A stretch of DNA of 64,000 nucleotides from Actinomucor elegans (Eukaryota; Mucoromycota; Mucoromycetes; Mucorales; Mucoraceae), in assembly GCA_026027325.1 (NCBI GenBank), contig JAMSLZ010000004.1, positions 992,001 through 1,056,000 of the forward strand, given 5' to 3'. Both the position numbers and the translations under genes were made by a program. The notes under the pieces were generated by a model that worked only from the letters and a program-made list of their open reading frames with translations, ran no database searches and had not been told where the DNA came from. Shown piece after piece: positions 1-13,999 of this stretch (positions are counted from its first letter, which is position 1; each line of letters starts with the position of its first letter).

Positions 1-493
1 ATTATGCATAGGCATGCTTAAAATTGAACGATCAGGTTAGTTCTTGGTTAAATATCGCATCTGATGAGCAGGTCATGTACAGAATGAGTAGCTATATCAT
101 ATAAAGGTTCCGGTATGCTTCAACAATGTTGACACTTTATTCAATATTTGTATACACGCGTAATTTGTATCTTTCAATAACTAAAACAGTTGTTTTGCTT
201 TTATAAACCTTAATAATACATTCTGGCTAAAACAACAAACTTTCCACAGAAACAAGTTACTATTAAAGCAAAAATACCACTATATCGAGCGTTGGCTGTT
301 GTATGCGTGCAAGATGAAGAGAATGCAGCAATAATATACATATAAATGAACCCCTAAGTTCTGTAGTCCCCTTAGCAATAATTATATTTATCATCCTGTT
401 AAGTTTTCATTTAATTCCTTTTTTTTCTTATACTTTTACATTTGGGTGAATAAGAAACTACTTTTTCGTTTTTTTTCTTAACCTTCACTCAAC
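1..493. other. Upstream intergenic region
   Basis: I see no gene here. The last 80 bases (about 410-493) are pyrimidine-rich, with several T runs just before the ATG at 494, which is typical of a fungal promoter/5' UTR. Confidence 0.5.
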
Positions 494-1895
494 ATGCTCG
501 TCAGAATCCAATTTCTTTTATGGAATCCTTCTATGTTGGATCCAATCAACTCAATACTAGATCTCGCTCAACCACCTCCCTCTCAAGGCAATACTCATAA
601 CTCATCGTATCAAGGTTAAAGAATTGATTTTAGTCTAGATACCATTATGATTTAGTATTTTAACGCTTATATAATGCAGATGCTCAAGCAAATTTTGGTA
701 ACACAGCACGCTCGATACATACTCGTCATGGAAACAGAACCATTATCATTCATAGAGAGGAATACACACGTTCAGCTTCTAATATGCAAACATCCAAAAC
801 AACGACCACAACTAAAGAAGATGATCTACGAAGCGCTGCTTTAGCCGAGTTGAAAGACCAGCTTCGAAAGTATTTACATCCCAAACAATACCAACCGTCT
901 ATTATCCCGTCTAAACCTAGTGCTATTGACAAAGCATCCGCCGAACGCGATATGATATACTTAAAAGTTGGGCAGAATCAGTATCAGCAATTTCAGCAAC
1001 ATCAACAGTGTCAGTGGTATCAGCGATGCCAACATCATCAAAAGCATCAACGCCAATGGCAACAGCATCAGCACCAACGACAACAGAGCCAGCAGGAAGA
1101 GGAAATAAGTAGCAAAAATCGACAGAGCGCAGAGATAAGTAGCAAAAACCAACAAAACGGAGAAGCAAGTGACAAAGACCAACATAATGGAGAAGAAAGT
1201 GGCAAAGACCAACAAAATGGAGAAGCAAGTGGCAAAAATCAACAAAGCGGGGAAGCAGATAATAAAAGCCAGCGGAACGAAGAAATTAGCAATGAAGTAC
1301 AGCAAGAAGAAGAAAGATACAGCGAAAGCCAACAAGAGGAGGGGACAAGTAACGATAATAACCACCAACAAGAGGAAATAATCCAAAAAAACAACGATAG
1401 TTATTATGAAGATACAGATAATAGTATATCTCAGTATCATAGCGTCCTATCCCAGAAAAAAGCCATGTCGCTTTTGGATAGTCCAGTCCCTACTTGTATT
1501 GACAGCCCTAGACAAGACCATGATAGTATAATAGATGATGAGACAGTAGCTGTGCCTCGTCGCAATGTAGTTTATTATAAACGTCGAGAGGACTATTACC
1601 CTCAGAACCAAATGGAAGAACGCATACAGGAGAAGAGCAATTTATCTCCTGCGGCCAATGACAATAGACGTCAAAGTGCAAAGTAAGTTGATTGGGCAAA
1701 GTCAATCATGCGCTTAGTTACTAAATAAGCTCAAGTACAATCATAGATAAAGCAACTACAAGAATTCATCCTGGTTCAATTGTAAAGGATAATGGAATGC
1801 CTATCTTTAAACCTTCAGAAACAAGTAGGAAGCCTAAAGCTATCTTTCGAAAGCTCAAAACTTTGGTTAAAAAACGAAATAAACATCGTATATAA
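494..1895 (+). CDS. Gln-rich repeat protein of unknown function (3 exons, 427 aa)
   Basis: I do not recognise a family. Exons are 494-614, 680-1682 and 1736-1895 (1284 nt in total). Exon 2 appears to stop at the TAA of 1684-1686, but that TAA lies inside a GTAAGT donor at 1683. Splicing past a TACTAA branch site to the AG at 1734-1735 opens a further 53 codons ending in a strongly basic tail (residues about 410-427, rich in Lys and Arg). An in-frame alternative acceptor at 1728-1729 would add two residues. The N-terminus (about 1-60) is an ordinary sequence with a Pro-rich turn. Residues about 145-270 are low complexity: Gln/His tracts followed by about nine imperfect 10-residue repeats of the type GKDQQNGEAS. 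The C-terminal third is mixed and charged. No signal peptide or membrane segment is visible. The first intron (615-679) has a weak GTTAAA donor, so the start exon is the least certain part. Confidence 0.65.
1110..1290 (+). repeat. Coding minisatellite, 30-bp imperfect unit
   Basis: About six degenerate copies of a 30-bp unit encode the 10-residue Gln/Asn/Gly/Glu repeat of the Gln-rich protein. The best-conserved copies lie around 1160-1260, each with a CAACAAAATGGAGAAG-like core. Copies differ mainly at second and third codon positions. Confidence 0.75.
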
Positions 1896-3358
1896 GCACT
1901 ATTAGTAGAAAGAATAACTCGCTTGTATACCATTGTATTTGTATACCATGCTAACCTCTTTATCCAAAGTGTCTCTTTGACAGTCTTGAGCCTTACCCAA
2001 TCGAGTAAAATATGAAATCCGAGATACAATCTAAGTATTTAACCCGGTCTTTTCAAGTATGGAAAAGACGGGTCTTTATTCCTTATGTTTCACTTGACCT
2101 TCGCACCTGCTCCCCCTTACTTTCAATTTTTCCTAAAATATGGCCACTGCCGCTTCTTTTCATAGGGTTTCTTGTTAAAAGCGTGAAATAAACAAACATG
2201 CCCGGTATGTATTGAGCATAGTTTATAATAATGCTGTTTGGCAAACAATTGATAGCTTCATATCGTGAAAACGAGTTTATTTCACGTCCAAGATGTTCTA
2301 AATATATTTAAACCCTGGAACAGACGGCCAGTAGGGTACTACCCATTATTGATAAACGCAGAATCAACTTTATGTAATAAAAAGTGTGGTGTTTGTATGA
2401 ACAAGACGAGGTTCCTTAACCTTGGGTGTTTGCTTATCTTTATGTTCATTGGCTACCGAGTATTGAACCTCTGATTTCGTTTTTTTTAGATCCAAGACTG
2501 CAGAAAATTTTCATTGATTACCTTAACGCGACCTTGCGATAATATAAAAGCCAATATAAGTGTTAGATCTGTTAACAATATTCATACCAATTTTGATGGT
2601 GCATCGAATGACTTAAAATAGTTTGTGATTTTAGATTAGAAATTAGTAAATATGTCGAATTTTAACAAATTTTTAAAATTTTTATTTTATGAAAGTGAAT
2701 CAAGTTTTTTGCATATAAAAAAAAGAAACATAGATGTATAATTTAACGTATAAAGAATCATAAACATAGAGTACTTTCTTATTACGAAAGAAATAATCAT
2801 TGAACTGAAATTTTTCTCTTGAGGATTTTTCTTTCAAAATTCAAAATAATAAAATTTGGCTTCCACCCAAGCATTTAATTTGTTCGATAAATAAAATAAC
2901 TCGCCCGAATATTCTGTTATATTTTCAACATGAATTACATATACAGCATAGTGTAAACATATACCAAATACTCTAATAAAGATTATGAAAAAATCAGCTC
3001 TTCATCTAATAATGTAAAAAAAAAAACGGTATTAGACTTATTTCAAAATTGCAAACAATTGTAGATTTAGGTGCTGTTTAGTCTCGCATTAATCATCACG
3101 TTTTATTTTTTAAATAAAAGCAATGATCAAAGTATGTCTCTATGCAGAGTAAATACTTTTGCATTAAAGATCTTGGACAAAAAATAGGGTTTTTATAGAC
3201 AAAAAGGTGCGATCAATTTATTTAAAAAAAAAGTGGTTTTCAAGGGGTATACCTGTTGAATGATGAGAGCAAATCATTTCAACAGCCGTCCCGAGATTTT
3301 ATATTTCTTCTAGGCTTAGTGGACCCCCTTCTCTTCAACAGCGCTTTTTTATGCTTTC
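1896..3358. other. Intergenic, AT-rich
   Basis: I see no convincing gene. There are only short chance reading frames without ATG context or conserved motifs. Position 3230-3358 upstream of the AlaRS gene is probably promoter and 5' UTR. Confidence 0.5.
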
Positions 3359-6593
<3,235 letters not shown>

Positions 6594-7211
6594 ATTAGAA
6601 TAAATGATAATACCCTATATTTTCACTTTGTTCAAATTGTTTATGCAAATCTGAACAGACTCGAACTAATACAAAATATAACAACTCTTACAAGCTCAAT
6701 AGCTTACCCTGCATTTAGCTGGCTGTAGAAGTCTAGTGTGAGATGCTAGGCATTCATCAATACAAGGGCTTCCGGAATAAAAATGAAGCCATAGTTTACT
6801 CTTTAAACAAGGTGTTAACAGAAAGTAGTTCATTTTGAATATGGGATGTTTATCAGATAGAATTCCGAAGAAAAATCTACAGATCTATATACTTCTAGTT
6901 TTTAAGAAATCTATATAGCTTACTACTATTAATCAATTGTCGTATTTTTGTATAAAAAAATGATTTTAATATATATACAATGTATTATAGACTTATACTA
7001 GTGATCAGATGTGGCATCAAGCCAAGGTCAGTCGAGCAATATGTAGATCATTAGAACTATCATTAAATCGAGATAAATTAAACTACACGCAATCAGCAGT
7101 GCATCCATAAAATATAGTATACTTATTTTAGTTCAGTCATATAATAGCTTTAGTAGATATTGCACTCCATTCTGAACAATTTCCTCGCTGTGATTTGCTT
7201 CAGCTAAGCTA

Positions 7212-7248
<37 letters not shown>

Positions 7249-8373
7249 CTAATGAACAAATGCGACATTACGCCATAATCTATTGAAAAATGTAATAAGA
7301 GTACTGCTTCAGGGTTAAATATTCTTTTTTCTTATAAAATACAAAAATAGCATTTTTAAAGTGTAATTTGTTAATAATGCAGGTTCAATGCATTGAAGAA
7401 TATACAGAAGTATTTATTTCGGGCTATGTTATATATGAAATACTCAATCGCAAAAAAAAACTAATAATCTACATTTACCAAAGGAAATTGTGAATGCCCT
7501 GTATATAATTAACTACATCATTCAGTTCTGCACAAGCAGTGTTAATACACGTCTCTAAAGAATCTTTTGGCATGAAAAACGAGATCAAAATTTAAACTTT
7601 TCTGTGTTTTGAGTGAATCGCAATTGCACACTAGTATAAGACCGACATAAGTTTTTACGTACAATGGAAATGTGAGCAGAGTTATGAGTATGCGATTTGA
7701 GCAACAACCGTAGTGAACAAAAGAGCTAACAATGATATCACAATGCCATTATATATGGCCCATTGTTTTTCCTTCAAAAACGCTAATATCAAAGACTCAC
7801 TATTCTTGAATTCTACATGCTTGAGATAATGAATTTTAGTCCTCTTGAAGAATGAAAGTGTTTAATAATGAATAATAATGTAGAGTGTCTCAAGTTAGCT
7901 ATGGGCCGAGTAATCCAACAATATGTTACATAATATTGCCTTCCTTTTACAGTTGAATGCATATTTCGTAATAAGTTTCTTTTGTTTCAGGCCGTCCACA
8001 CTATAGACTATCCTGTAAACAGAGTTGAACTGGTATATGAATAATAAATAGTTCATGATTCTGGCTGGAGAAACATTAGTTAATGCGCAATAAATACGGG
8101 ACAGCTTACTAATGTCCAAAAGAAAGAAATGAGTACATTACAGAATAATGAGGAAATGTATCAACTCTCAACAAATACGTATTACTTGGAGTTTGAGGCC
8201 CATTATGCTTGATCAATAAAGAAGGCCTCATATTAACAATAAATCAAGAGTAGCTGATTCCAAGAATACCATGATACCATGATAAATGGAAGCCTTTATC
8301 CTGAACATATAAAAGACGAACTGTTTCTCATTTTCATTTATATACTATTATCAATTCTCTCTTTTTTTAAATA
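6594..8373. other. Intergenic with a 31-nt poly(A) run
   Basis: I see no gene. The stretch is AT-rich and contains an uninterrupted run of A at 7215-7245. The last 80 bases hold the TATA box of the next gene. Confidence 0.5.
8308..8315 (+). promoter_or_regulatory. TATA box of the 8374 gene
   Basis: TATAAAAG lies 59 bp upstream of the ATG at 8374, followed by a pyrimidine-rich leader. This is a good core promoter arrangement and supports the gene being real. Confidence 0.6.
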
Positions 8374-9234
8374 ATGACAAGTAATTTTGATTACATGCAC
8401 TTGGAGGTGGTTTTCATGCATCCAAATTTCCCGGGGGGCAGTATGAGTTATCGAATGCATTCAAGCACTTATCACCACCTTATTGCCAACTACTTTCGCC
8501 GCTATGCCTTTCCATATGAAACCATGGTGATCAGACCAGTACACAGTCCCTTGGGTGTATTGAAAAATCCAGAGAAGGGATATCCCGCAAAAGCCAACAA
8601 GGCATTGGATCGAAACACGGATGATAAAGCTCACCATATGGATAAGGCAGCTGATAGAAACTGTGAACATAAATACGGAAGAGCTCCCGTCGACTACTAT
8701 AGGGGCGAATTTAGAGAGACTCCCAATGATGACACAGGTCCACAGGTTTACAGCACCCTTAGTAACAATGACGAAGATCTAAGTTATAAACAACAAGATG
8801 CCTTTGATTACTCTCAATGGTTAAAGAAGTTTAAATATAAAAATGGACGATTAATGATCCCTCGTGGTTACTATCCTCCAGTTGACGTTCACAACGATAA
8901 TGAGTATTCTTCTCCCGATGACGATCTACATGATGAGTCTCCTATGCCAAGAAGGTATGATTTAAAGGGAAACGCTCTTCGATATGCTATTCAATCAGAT
9001 TGTGATTCGCAACGTAAAAAGAAGGAAAAATTAGACTTTTGTTGTAAAAACCATAGGCGTTGTACCTCTTCAACATATACACCTCAAAGACATGCAAGTG
9101 TTGAAGATGCCAAAAAAGATGGTAACCAGAACCAAGAAAGTGAAGCACCTCGTCAAATCATTCCAACTGTTAGCGACCATCATGAACAATACGATCGATG
9201 TGTTACAGCTATCGATAACCTTAAACTCAAGTAG
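8374..9234 (+). CDS. Orphan hydrophilic protein (single exon, 286 aa)
   Basis: I do not recognise this protein. It is one uninterrupted frame with a TATA box 59 bp upstream and no visible introns, unlike most of its long neighbours. The sequence is rich in His, Tyr, Asp, Arg and Pro. The first 50 residues are His/Tyr/Met-rich (including a stretch around residues 28-50 with repeated Tyr and His). The middle is acidic with several Asp pairs (residues about 125-200), and near residue 225 there is a small Cys/His cluster (CCKNHRRC). There is no signal peptide, transmembrane helix or coiled coil. Nothing in the neighbourhood (AlaRS, Cox5) suggests a role. It may be specific to this lineage. Confidence 0.6.
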   Translation: MTSNFDYMHLEVVFMHPNFPGGSMSYRMHSSTYHHLIANYFRRYAFPYETMVIRPVHSPLGVLKNPEKGYPAKANKALDRNTDDKAHHMDKAADRNCEHKYGRAPVDYYRGEFRETPNDDTGPQVYSTLSNNDEDLSYKQQDAFDYSQWLKKFKYKNGRLMIPRGYYPPVDVHNDNEYSSPDDDLHDESPMPRRYDLKGNALRYAIQSDCDSQRKKKEKLDFCCKNHRRCTSSTYTPQRHASVEDAKKDGNQNQESEAPRQIIPTVSDHHEQYDRCVTAIDNLKLK

Positions 9235-10705
9235 GAGCACTAGGTGTCTGATAATTACATAATAATTAGAAGCAGGAATTGATTAACAGATTATAGCGCA
9301 CGCTCACACATGATATTATCAGTCTTTGAATATCCACTATCGCACATATATTAAATAAATTGTAATATTTATAATACTACAGTCAGTGCATTTCCTTCTT
9401 AGAGACGCTTAGGTTTAGTGATACATGATTACAGACAAGTGTCATTGCTATTTACACAGTATACAGATCATAGGCACTATCATTATATCATCATAATTGA
9501 GATTTTAGATAAACTCATCGGTTGATGTACCAAATGCAGAAAATCACTGACTGAATGAAATCTTGATTCGTTAAAGGACAAAATTTAAACCTAAGCCCTC
9601 CATCATACGTAATATAATCCGATGATATTCTCGAAAAATATGAAATTACACCTAAACCAACAATAAACAGAGAAAACACTTTGAATTTTAGGGGAATATA
9701 TAAACGCCAATATCTTAATTTTAGTAAGCAAACTATTTTGTACGTAAAATGAGTTAGAAGTGTGATAGAAGCACCTAAATGTATACCATTTTTATTTTCT
9801 GAAATGGTATTTTTATATAGAATACTTCATTCTATCATATATACCATCTGAAAAAAAAATTGGATTATCTACAGATTTTATTAATGACTAAAGCTCTTCT
9901 TTGTACCTGTTGCTTTCTATGATTTAAAATTCCGATTTTTACATAAAGGGCTCTGTTATATACCTGCTGAACGTCAAATTCTATATCTAATAAACTATTT
10001 TCTTTGCAACTAAATGCTAGAGTGCTTCAACTTATAACATGTTTTTGTATCCTAGAGCAGAATTTCGTTATCCAATTTCTTACAAATTATAAGGTTTCTT
10101 AAAATAACAAATATATCGTTTTTAAAAACATGGTTCTATTTTTCGATATAAAATTTTGGTGTCTGAGAACCTAACCAATTCAATCTGTTCCACCAAGTTA
10201 AGAAATAGAACTCGGACGATCTCAGTCATTCTTGTTAAAATGTCGCATTTGATTAGAATTCTACATTCAGAATGAGATGCCTAATCTAGCAAAACATCCG
10301 ATCCATCTAATTCAATTGTTGCAACATGTCTTACATGTTTCAATCATTCTAATTTTAAGAGTGATTCTAGATCTATCGCTACAAGTTTGGTATATCAAAG
10401 AATAGAACAAACAGCGCATAAATGATCATATTTAGTGCATCTGTACATGCATAGCTTGCAACTTCTTTTGGTAAACAATGCCAACTGATATCTTTGTCTA
10501 TAATAGGTGTACGTCAATCGGACTTGGAATAATACTGAATGACGTCGGCATAGCCCTTTCATCGAATATTGCAACTCACCCCCGCAAGCCTGGTGCAAAA
10601 AAAAACTGCTGAAAGGTATTGTGTAAAAAAAATTGAAAAAAATAACATACCGCTTTTTATTTCTCTCCCCTCTCTCTCTTTACTCAATTGAATTAACTGA
10701 TTAAA
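9235..10705. other. Intergenic, AT-rich
   Basis: No gene is supported. The final 60 bases before 10706 are a CT-rich leader (repeated CTCTC), consistent with the strong promoter expected for an abundant respiratory subunit. Confidence 0.5.
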
Positions 10706-11330
10706 ATGCTTCGCACTGCTGCTATTCGTTCCACCCGTGTCATCGGTCGTCGTAACGCTTCCACCAACGTTGCTGTTCAAAACATTGAGACCCGTTGGAA
10801 GACTCTTTCCACCGCTGAACAAAACACCATTGCCAAGCAACTCGAGGAAGCACAAAAGGGTGACTGGAAGGCTCTTTCTCTCGATGAAAAGAAGGCTGCT
10901 TGTAAGTTTCTAGAGAATTACTCAAACAGTACAATCATAATTGACGAATCTTTATAGACTATATCGCTTTCGGTGCTCATGGTCCCCGTGAACCTTTGAC
11001 CAAGCCTGGTCATGGTGCCAAGGTCTTTGGTGGTGTTATGGGTGTCCTCGCCGTCTCTGGTGCTCTCTTCTACGCTATCCGTGTCAATGGTAAAGTATAA
11101 GACGAGGGTTTTTTTTTATTAAAAGGGGGATACAGCAATTTTCTGAAGGGTCGGTTATGGAATTTTATTCGATTGTTAACCATTTATCTATAGGTCAAGA
11201 AACTCCCCGTACTATCAGCAAGGAATGGGAGGAAGCTACCAACGAATACCTCAAGAGCCAAAACTCCAACCCTGTCTCTGGTGTATCCTCAGAAGGATAC
11301 AAGGGAACTGGTTACGTTGTCAGCAAATAA
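10706..11330 (+). CDS. COX5: Cytochrome c oxidase subunit IV (yeast Cox5 type; 3 exons, 154 aa)
   Basis: This is a nuclear-encoded structural subunit of complex IV in the mitochondrial inner membrane. Exons are 10706-10901, 10958-11089 and 11194-11330. Residues 1-20 form an Arg-rich, acid-free mitochondrial presequence. The family signature follows: IETRW near 28-32, QKGDWKALSLDEKKA with AYYIAFGAHGPREP near 50-75, a single transmembrane helix (about 87-107, VFGGVMGVLAVSGALFYAI), and the C-terminal intermembrane-space segment with TISKEWEEATNEYLK. The length is as expected for a fungal subunit. Intron 2 is longer than usual for this window (104 nt). Codons are biased to C- and T-ending forms, in keeping with high expression. 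Mss51, which controls synthesis of the partner subunit Cox1, lies 48 kb away in the same window. Confidence 0.95.
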
Positions 11331-11898
11331 AGAGCACCACTATATTATTAATTCAAAACTACACGTCAAAATTATACATCACGTTTTAGACCCATGTTTA
11401 CTTCTTTAACGTCTTTTATTATGTTTGTTATAAAAAAAAAAGAAGAAAAAGTTACTTATAAACAATGCTGTAAGCTCATGATATTACGTTTTTTCTTTTT
11501 TTTTTTTTGCATTTATGATAACAGTGTATAAATCGAAAAAAAATCAGATCATAATTTTGTATTTGACTGTTTGACAGGTGCAATAATCAAAAAAAGTCAA
11601 TTGACGCTTGAAAATTATATACAGCACTCAAGTTTTTTTAACATCTCAGTATAATTGCACATTTAGTAGCATATACTAACGAGATAAGACAACACCTTTC
11701 AATTTATACCGTACAATATGCCATTTACTATCAATTAGATACACTAAATAACAAGGAGCCGGTGATTAAAAAAGCGTTTTCATTGGTGAAGAAAATTAAA
11801 TGCTGCAAGGAGACTCCGTCTTATTTATTTTTGAATTGCTAAAATCAATCGTAATGGTTTTTACATAATAAAAAAGAAGTGGCATCTAGCGTTTTAAC

Positions 11899-11948
<50 letters not shown>

Positions 11949-12821
11949 AACTGAGTTGTGCATTGAATAGTGTAAAGGGTATAGCAAAGCTCTTATTAAA
12001 ATGCATGTCTTTACTCCGATTTGTTTGAAATTTCTAGCAATTTTAATACAGTTTAATATTCAAAATTTTTATATAAAAAAAGATTTCCGAATATTAAATT
12101 ATGCTTTGATTCTTCCTAAATAACTCTAATAATGAGATTCAGCTCCTAAATAATATTTGTATTTATAATATATCGTAAAGCTGATAATTTTGACCCAAGG
12201 CAGCACCCCATGATTTTTATGTTGAGCTCATAGAGCCGAAGGATGTTTGTGGTTGGCTCACGGAGATAAAAAAAGCCACATATAAAGTGATCCTGATTGA
12301 CATGCGGAGAAAGTGATATAGTGGTTTCGATTGGATAATAGAGAGAAAGGTTATAACAGAAGATGCATTCATCTATGCACATATATCGATTTGACTTTTA
12401 ATGAAAAGCTAGAATTAACCAGTGCATTTATTAATAAAGCTTGTAGAAAATGTGATTACGTATAGAATGGTGTAAAAATTGTGTAGTTTTCAGGACTAAA
12501 AAATTAAATTGTCCTTGAACTATATACGATTTTGTGAGTATTTAGTTTTATTCTACAATACTCAGTTGCTCACTGGTCTAACATACACGTAAAAAGCATC
12601 AAAATATTCCTTAGGAAGTATAGAGCATTTTTGAATCATAAACCATGCCCTGCAAGTGACATATTTATGGCCAAAATACATGATCAAAAAGGCGCGTCTT
12701 TTGAAAATTCAATCCAAGCAGTTCAAAAGTAACTGACTGCCAATAAAAAAAACTAAACACAAACCTGATGAGGCCTCCATTTTCTTTTTATATAAACATT
12801 TCTCGGTAAACCAAACACAGT
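11331..12821. other. Intergenic with a 43-nt poly(T) run
   Basis: I see no gene. The stretch holds an uninterrupted T run at 11902-11944 and many shorter A/T runs. TATATAAA at 12789-12796 lies only 26 bp before the prefoldin ATG, so it is either a TATA box for a very short leader or chance. Confidence 0.5.
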
Positions 12822-13613
12822 ATGTCTCAGCAGCAAGTCAATATCACGGATCTCGACATTTCTTCGCTTCAACAAGTTAAAACTCAATTAGAAGAAGTAA
12901 TTTTGATGTTTTAATCAGATGATTTGATTTTTTTTTTTCGAGACTAAAACTTTAGCTAAATAGGAATTAAGTCATCTTACCCAATCTTATACTAAGCTCA
13001 AGGGTGTTCAAGCCAGATTCAAAGACTGTGCCGAGAGCGTAGATGCTTTAAAAGTTGAAAAGCCTGAAGGTAAACCGAGAAAACCTGTGATTATTACGCG
13101 GATATCACTAACGCGCTTTTCAGATAAAACCATCCTTGTTCCACTCACATCATCTATATCCTTTTTAATACTTCTAACAAAATTGAAAACATAATATATA
13201 TATATGTATACGTATATATGTTATTCCTTAACCTATGTTTTTGATCCAATACCTTTATGTCCCAGGTAAACTAAGTAACGTGAATAAGGTAATTGTGGAC
13301 GTTGGTACTGGTTACTTCGTTGAAAAGGTAAAAAAAAACAAATAAAAAAAAAAACTAAAGTGCAAAGGCTAGTGAAAGTATGCTGATACAAAATGCAACT
13401 ATAGTCTGTCGGCGATGCGTCCAAGTTTTACAATGATAAGGTCGGTTACGTTAAAAAGAATCTCGCAACACTTGAAAAGACGATTACAGACAAGCAAAGT
13501 ACATTGAGAGGTAAGAATACAGTTTCAAGTGGCGAGTTTATTAGCTAAACGATATCTACTTAGCTATTGTTAATGTTATGCAAGACAAGATTCAACAAGA
13601 ACAGCAGAAATAA
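12822..13613 (+). CDS. GIM5: Prefoldin subunit 5 (6 exons, 147 aa)
   Basis: This is an alpha-type subunit of the hexameric prefoldin chaperone, which hands nascent actin and tubulin to the CCT chaperonin. Exons: 12822-12896, 12964-13069, 13124-13155, 13253-13327, 13405-13510, 13564-13613. The protein has the family pattern: an N-terminal coiled-coil helix (about 14-57, with QVKTQLEEELSHLTQSYTKL), the central beta hairpins with LVPLTSSLYVPGKL and VIVDVGTGYFVEK, and a C-terminal coiled-coil helix ending DKIQQEQQK. The length matches orthologues of about 150 residues. The third intron (13156-13252) is not GT-AG: it runs from ATATCC to AATAC, has a minor-spliceosome branch site, and is listed separately. 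It joins SS to LYVPGKL exactly at the most conserved part of the protein. The other four introns are ordinary GT-AG introns of 53-77 nt. Confidence 0.95.
13156..13252 (+). other. U12-type AT-AC intron in the prefoldin 5 gene
   Basis: This 97-nt intron begins ATATCCTTT (13156-13164), a perfect match to the minor-spliceosome donor consensus. It contains TTCCTTAAC (13224-13232), a perfect match to the U12 branch consensus, and ends in AC (13251-13252). The branch-to-acceptor distance is about 21 nt, at the long end for this class. Removing it in phase 0 joins the conserved protein halves LVPLTSS and LYVPGKL. Reading through meets TAA at 13192. No GT donor lies between the conserved LVPLTSS codons and that stop. 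Confidence 0.9.
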
Positions 13614-13999
13614 AGTATAGAAACTGTCATTTAGTCCTACATACGCGCGTGCCAAGCGCACTTTTCTTAATAATTGATGTGACATTGAGTTTGAGTTGAA
13701 ACAGACTCAGATCAGTACAGGTACCAAGGCAGTTTTCGTTGCTCTAATATACAATAAATGAACCACGGTCCTGGATTGAGTGTATTATCGTATGTTAAAT
13801 ACGGGATTCTCGTATTAAACCTGAATGAGACGCGTAATTATAGTAATTCCAGGCAATATATGAGCTTACACTGCAACTAATTAATTAATAGCTTTGTGTG
13901 CTGTCACCTTTAAAGTCCTACCGTTTCTTCCCCTCCTATTACTTTTACGCTCTCTTTTCTCTCCTTTATACTACCTTTACTACTTCAAATCTCGATACT
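13614..13999. other. Short intergenic region before formin A
   Basis: The stretch contains no gene. The 100 bases before 14000 are CT-rich (5' UTR-like). An upstream in-frame ATG at 13898 would add 34 hydrophobic residues. I prefer 14000 because its product (MDLFNRGKSKTKKK) aligns with the start of the paralogue formin B. Confidence 0.5.

Noticed and set aside
2265..2474. 69-codon frame between the Gln-rich gene and AlaRS
   Set aside because: It starts with GTG, has no promoter or conserved motif, and has the length expected by chance in AT-rich DNA.
13898..13999. Upstream ATG extending formin A by 34 residues
   Set aside because: The extension is hydrophobic and absent from formin B, while the 14000 start aligns with the formin B start. 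It more likely belongs to the 5' UTR.
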